Shown here: positions 13,786 through 17,383 of the stretch, in pieces | How the letters are laid out: each line of letters starts with the position of its first letter | How positions within the stretch are numbered: position 1 is the stretch's first letter | DNA from: JBILVQ01 sp044370375 | GTDB taxonomy: Bacteria; Bacteroidota; Bacteroidia; UBA4408 | Assembly (NCBI GenBank): GCA_044370375.1 | Contig: JBILVQ010000047.1 | Span: 1 to 17,383, forward strand | DNA: 17,383 bases | Reading direction: 5' to 3' | Notes under the pieces: generated by a model | Seen by the model: only the letters and a program-made list of their open reading frames with translations | The model's database searches: none | What the model was told of the DNA's origin: nothing | Made by a program: the position numbers and the translations under genes

Positions 13786-14853
13786 ATGCAAGAAAATAAA
13801 AACCAACAAGACTTAATCAGCATCATCAAACTGTTGCTCAACTTCATCCTTGTAGTGGTTTTTATCCTATTGTTAACTCCTATCGTTTATTACAACCGTG
13901 AAGGGTTTAGCAAACTTTTTACAACTGAAGAAAAAAATGAAGCAGTTACCGGGGCATCCATCGCTTCATCGTCTGCAAGCCCCGCAGAAAAAATCACAGA
14001 CAATTTTTGGCATGCACCATCCACCGATGAAATCAGTGACTCCAAACAAAAAGAGCTGGTGCTTTATGGAAAAGAATTAATTGCGCATACTTCCAAATAT
14101 CTTGGGCCCAAAGGAACTGTTGCTCAAATTTCCAATGGTTTGAATTGCCAGAACTGCCACCTGGAGGCAGGCACAAAAGTGTTTGGCAACAACTACGGCT
14201 CGGTTGCATCAACCTATCCAAAGTTCAGAGCAAGAAGCGGAGCAGAGGAGGATATTTTCAAAAGAATCAATGATTGTTTTGAAAGAAGTTTGAATGGTAA
14301 AGCACTCGCAAAAAATTCAAAAGAAATGCAGGCGCTCTCAGCCTATATTACTTTTATTGGCAGTAAGGTAGAAAAGGGAAAAAAGGCGGAGGGCTCGGGT
14401 TTAAAAGAATTGGCTTTTCTCGACCGTGCAGCCAATCCTGAAAACGGCAAAAGCATTTATGCCGCCAAATGTCAAAGTTGCCATCAGACCAACGGGGAAG
14501 GCTCTTTGCTAGCTGATGGCAGCGAATATTCCTTTCCTCCCTTGTGGGGAAAAAACAGTTACAATGACGGGGCAGGATTGTATCGCCTGAGTAATTTTGC
14601 TCGCTATGTAAAATACAACATGCCCATGGGTGCTTCGCATGAAAGCCCTATGCTCAGCGATGAGGAGGCTTGGGATGTAGCTGCTTTTGTTAATTCACAA
14701 AACCGTCCGCATCTCAATACGCCAAAAGACTGGCCTGATAAATCTAAAAAACCGATTGATCATCCTTTTGGACCTTACACTGATTCATTTTCAGAAAAGG
14801 AACACAAATTTGGTCCTTTCAAGCCGATCAAGGAATTCTACGCAAAAAAATAA
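13786..14853 (+). CDS. Membrane-anchored dihaem cytochrome c, TsdA-like (thiosulfate dehydrogenase)
   Basis: A 355-residue protein with an N-terminal membrane anchor (~residues 12-37) and a periplasmic part. It has two haem c sites, CQNCH (121-125) and CQSCH (229-233). Between them is 'INDCFERSLNGKAL' with Cys164, 39 residues after His125. TsdA enzymes have a comparable motif whose Cys ligates haem 1. 'YNMPMG' (Met279, Met281) could supply the distal ligand of haem 2. TsdA oxidises two thiosulfates to tetrathionate, or the reverse. Unlike classical soluble TsdA, this one is anchored by a membrane helix, which would place it next to the respiratory chain. It directly precedes the SoxB-like gene (2-base gap). 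Confidence 0.88.
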   Translation: MQENKNQQDLISIIKLLLNFILVVVFILLLTPIVYYNREGFSKLFTTEEKNEAVTGASIASSSASPAEKITDNFWHAPSTDEISDSKQKELVLYGKELIAHTSKYLGPKGTVAQISNGLNCQNCHLEAGTKVFGNNYGSVASTYPKFRARSGAEEDIFKRINDCFERSLNGKALAKNSKEMQALSAYITFIGSKVEKGKKAEGSGLKELAFLDRAANPENGKSIYAAKCQSCHQTNGEGSLLADGSEYSFPPLWGKNSYNDGAGLYRLSNFARYVKYNMPMGASHESPMLSDEEAWDVAAFVNSQNRPHLNTPKDWPDKSKKPIDHPFGPYTDSFSEKEHKFGPFKPIKEFYAKK

Positions 14854-14855
14854 GG

Positions 14856-16550
14856 ATGAAAAACGACAGAAGAAAATTTCTCAAAAATATCGGCCTATTA
14901 AGTGTAGGAGCAGGCTTGGTCAATCCGGTGGCAACGCTTGCCGAAACCAAACCAAGGGATAATGCTAATGATGCAAAGGCAAACACCGGTAAACAGCCCT
15001 TTGTGTTAAATATATTACATACCACCGATGTACACTGTCAGGTCCATCCACACGATGAATTGTTTTGGGAAAATGATCAATCCGTCTTCAGAAAGACAGG
15101 TGGTTATGCCCATTTAGCAAGTTATATTAAGCAGGAAAGACAAGAGAATCCTAATACTTTCCTTATTGATACAGGAGATATGTTTCAGGGAAGTGAACTG
15201 TCGATCAAAACCAGCGGAGAAGCCATTGTTCCGATTCTGAATGCCTTGAGTTACGACTTATACTTACCCGGAAACTGGGAAGTTATTTACTATAAAAAAG
15301 CAATGCAGAAATTATTGGGCTCCTTGCATGCTCCAAAAATCTGCACCAACATGTATCATGATTTGGGCGATGGAAAAAAAGGAGAACTCATCTTTCAGCC
15401 TTATGAAATCTGGGAAGTTGATGGAGTAAAAATTGGTTTTCTTGCCTATACCGATCCGCTGGTTCCGCTCCGTCAATCACCCAACTACAGCAAAGGAATC
15501 ATTTATACCCATCCCGAAGAAAATATTGTTCATTACATTGATGTTCTCCGTAACCAGGAACAATGTGCTTTTGTAATTTTATTGTCTCACCTTGGTCTTT
15601 CACAACAAATCTATCTGTCTAATCAGGAAATTTGCCAAGGCGTTGATTATATCCTTGGGGGTGATACACACGAAAGAATCAGAAAACCGATTGTTGGAAA
15701 ATACGCCAAGGTTGTGGAACCCGGAGCATTCGGCTCTTTCGTTGGAAAACTACAATTGACCATTGAAAATGGCAAAGTAACAAAAGACGAATACGAATTA
15801 GTAGAAGTTGCCACAAACAAACTTAAACCAGATCCAGAAATTGCGGCCATCATTGAGGCAGGAGAAAAACCTTTTCAAGAAGATATTTACAAAGTGGTTG
15901 GCTATAGCAAAGTACCCTTATACCGTTACTTTGTTATTGAAAACACCATTGACACTTTAATTTTGGATGCATTAAAATTTAATGTACCACAAGTGGACAT
16001 TGTACTTTCTAATGGCTTCAGGTTTTGTCCGCCACGTGTAACTCCGGACCATACCGGCAACATTCCCATTACCAACGGATTCATCTTCGACATGCTGCCC
16101 GTTGACAGCGTAGTAAGAACCGGAGAGGTAAGCGGGCAACAAATCCTTGACTGGCTTGAAAAGGAACTAAACAATGTTTTCGCAAAAAATGCAAAAGAAA
16201 GATTCGGTGGCTGGATGATAAAATTCAGCGGCATGAAAATAAAATTCTACGCATTCGGAGAAAAAGGGAAAAGAGTGAGTGAAGTAATGGTAGGAGGAAA
16301 AGCACTCAACCCCGAAACAACGTACAAAATTTGCGCATGCGAAAGAGATGGTGACCCTGCAGATATGCTTTGCAGAATCAGGGGTGTAAAAAATGCACAA
16401 AACACTGTCCTAACTTTGCATGGCGTGATGAAAAATCACCTCCAAAAAAATTCACCTGTAAATCCCGTTAATCCTGATAGTGCAATTGCGCTGGATGCGC
16501 CTAAAACATTACTCACCCAGGTTTGGGGAGTTGACTATCAATTCAAATAA
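14856..16550 (+). CDS. Tat-exported SoxB-like thiosulfohydrolase / 5'-nucleotidase-family protein
   Basis: A 564-residue periplasmic protein with a twin-arginine signal ('RRKFLKNIG' then a hydrophobic core). The metallophosphatase domain has 'TTDVHCQVHPH' (Asp58, His60), 'DTGDMFQGSELS' (Asp105, Asp108), 'GNWEV' (Asn140, Trp141), 'LLSHLGLSQ' (His245) and 'GGDTHE' (His272), consistent with a two-metal centre. Common 5'-nucleotidases have GNHE where this protein has GNWE; Trp there is, to my knowledge, a SoxB-type trait. A 5'-nucleotidase C-terminal domain follows ('SNGFRF', 'VDSVVRTGEVSGQQIL', 'DGDPADMLCRIRG'). SoxB normally hydrolyses sulfonate from SoxYZ-bound thiosulfate, but no SoxYZ gene is in view. 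A 5'-nucleotidase role is the main alternative. Confidence 0.87.
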   Translation: MKNDRRKFLKNIGLLSVGAGLVNPVATLAETKPRDNANDAKANTGKQPFVLNILHTTDVHCQVHPHDELFWENDQSVFRKTGGYAHLASYIKQERQENPNTFLIDTGDMFQGSELSIKTSGEAIVPILNALSYDLYLPGNWEVIYYKKAMQKLLGSLHAPKICTNMYHDLGDGKKGELIFQPYEIWEVDGVKIGFLAYTDPLVPLRQSPNYSKGIIYTHPEENIVHYIDVLRNQEQCAFVILLSHLGLSQQIYLSNQEICQGVDYILGGDTHERIRKPIVGKYAKVVEPGAFGSFVGKLQLTIENGKVTKDEYELVEVATNKLKPDPEIAAIIEAGEKPFQEDIYKVVGYSKVPLYRYFVIENTIDTLILDALKFNVPQVDIVLSNGFRFCPPRVTPDHTGNIPITNGFIFDMLPVDSVVRTGEVSGQQILDWLEKELNNVFAKNAKERFGGWMIKFSGMKIKFYAFGEKGKRVSEVMVGGKALNPETTYKICACERDGDPADMLCRIRGVKNAQNTVLTLHGVMKNHLQKNSPVNPVNPDSAIALDAPKTLLTQVWGVDYQFK

Positions 16551-16559
16551 TCAAAACGT

Positions 16560-17018
16560 ATGAAAACCATCTTCACTTTCTTACTTTCTGCATTTCTATT
16601 GACCAGTGCCTTTGGCCAAAATCAGGTCACAGATCAAAACACCGCTTCAAATCCGGCTGCACCAAGCAAAGAGGCCTACAAAATTATCTTTCAGATGACC
16701 AGCTCAGACACCATGGTACATAAGGCACTGATGCGACAAATTACCAATGCTACTACTGTGGCGCCCGGCACCCAAATTGAAGTGGTTTGTCATGGCCCCG
16801 GTCTGGAAATGTTACAGGCCGAAAAATCAGTTGTGGCAAAAAAACTGAAAGAGCATGTTGCCAAAGGGGTTTCTTTTGTTGCTTGCGAATTTTCAATGAA
16901 AGAAAGAAAAGTAAGCAAAGAACAACTGCTTCCTGAAGCAGGTACGGTAGAAGCCGGTATCATCGAAATTGTAAAAAAACAATCGCAGGGTTGGTTCTAC
17001 ATTAAATCAGGTTTCTGA
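16560..17018 (+). CDS. Secreted DsrE-family protein
   Basis: A 152-residue protein with a signal peptide ('MKTIFTFLLSAFLLTSAFGQ'). The mature part has the DsrE/DsrF-like fold: 'YKIIFQMTSSDTMVHKALMRQITN', 'TQIEVVCHGPGLEML' (Cys77), 'GVSFVACEFSMKERKVSKEQLLP' (Cys109) and 'GIIEIVKKQSQGWFYIKSGF'. Cytoplasmic DsrE proteins carry sulfur on a Cys at the position like Cys109. Here export puts the protein in the periplasm beside SoxB-like and TsdA-like proteins, so it may be a periplasmic sulfur carrier. It lies 9 bases after the SoxB-like gene and 17 bases before the porin gene. Confidence 0.88.
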   Translation: MKTIFTFLLSAFLLTSAFGQNQVTDQNTASNPAAPSKEAYKIIFQMTSSDTMVHKALMRQITNATTVAPGTQIEVVCHGPGLEMLQAEKSVVAKKLKEHVAKGVSFVACEFSMKERKVSKEQLLPEAGTVEAGIIEIVKKQSQGWFYIKSGF

Positions 17019-17035
17019 TTTACAAGCCTTTTTTC

Positions 17036-17383
17036 ATGAAAAAATTTGAAGGAATACTCTTCCTCCTGCTACTGCTTTCTCTGCTGGGGAGAGCGCAACA
17101 CCAGGAATTGTCTGAAAAACCAAACATTTGGCAGCAAAACCAAAAGTCAAGCATTGATTCTAATACTATTCTCAGTGCCTTTCGCAAAGGTAGCATGAAG
17201 GGGCATTTCAGATATTTCTTTTCGGCAACAGATAATGCTCAAGGACTAACAGATTACTTTGCCAATGCCGGAGGTGGGGGATTACGTTTTGAAACAGCGA
17301 AATACAAGGGTTTTCAATTTGGCATTAGTGGATTCTACATTTTTAATCTTGGCTCCTCCGACCTTTCTATACCCGATGCCAAC
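17036..17383 (+). CDS. 5' end of an OprD-like outer-membrane porin gene
   Basis: Runs off the right edge; 116 codons are visible. A signal peptide (basic start, poly-Leu core, cleavage near 'GRAQ') is followed by a short linker and 'AFRKGSMKGHFRYFFSATDN', 'GLTDYFANAGGGGLRFETAKYKGF' and 'QFGISGFYIFNLGSSDL', a pattern seen at the start of OprD-type porins of Bacteroidota. As the last visible gene of the sulfur run it probably admits the substrate (thiosulfate, tetrathionate or similar) across the outer membrane. Substrate assignment is inference from context. Confidence 0.8.
   Translation, partial: MKKFEGILFLLLLLSLLGRAQHQELSEKPNIWQQNQKSSIDSNTILSAFRKGSMKGHFRYFFSATDNAQGLTDYFANAGGGGLRFETAKYKGFQFGISGFYIFNLGSSDLSIPDAN

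Overview
The window looks like chromosomal DNA of a Bacteroidota bacterium, probably a gliding or aerobic member near Flavobacteriales, Sphingobacteriales or Chitinophagales. Three things point there. Two proteins carry type IX secretion (T9SS) C-terminal sorting domains. Several short leaders carry the -7 box TAnnTTTG or a close variant. The DNA is AT-rich with almost no Shine-Dalgarno motifs. Every convincing gene is on the + strand. I see no tRNA, rRNA, CRISPR array or insertion sequence.

Region 1 (1-5547) is a mixed block. It holds the 3' end of a large T9SS type B surface protein with PKD-like repeats, then a P-type cation ATPase. A roughly 320-base stretch without a convincing gene follows, containing an 11-bp perfect inverted repeat. 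Next is a run of three genes: a predicted lipoprotein with a His-rich linker and a SAM-methyltransferase domain, a small ICMT/PEMT-like membrane methyltransferase, and an SRPBCC-fold protein.

Region 2 (5548-7776) begins with an intergenic stretch that may hold the remains of an outer-membrane protein gene on the - strand. A hairpin and a good -7 box follow. Then come a secreted six-repeat T9SS type A protein and a secreted DUF4350-like protein.

Region 3 (about 7820-17383, running off the right edge) is the most interesting part: a compact sulfur-oxidation and sulfide-stress locus. In order it encodes a TauE/SafE exporter, a 1-Cys peroxiredoxin, and a CstB-like persulfide dioxygenase/pseudo-rhodanese/rhodanese fusion. 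An intrinsic terminator follows. Then come a cytoplasmic rhodanese, a lipoprotein rhodanese, a DUF6132-like small membrane protein, a tandem universal stress protein, two half-size YeeE/YedE transporters, a TsdA-like membrane-anchored dihaem cytochrome c, a Tat-exported SoxB-like protein, a secreted DsrE-family protein, and the start of an OprD-like porin. Gaps are tiny from the first rhodanese onward, so these genes are probably one operon.

The proposed division of labour is as follows. The cytoplasmic side (CstB-like protein, rhodanese, TauE) turns persulfide into sulfite and thiosulfate and disposes of it. The periplasmic side (TsdA-like cytochrome, SoxB-like protein, DsrE, lipoprotein rhodanese) oxidises or hydrolyses thiosulfate-type compounds. 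Porin and YeeE pair move the substrates. SoxXA, SoxYZ and SoxCD are not in the window, so a secreted DsrE or rhodanese may act as the sulfur carrier.

The first three genes each have a GTnAC-N4-GTnAC-like dyad starting exactly 36 bases upstream of their -7 box. This is the geometry expected of a Crp/Fnr-family activator bound near -41.5, so the locus is probably a co-regulated sulfur regulon.
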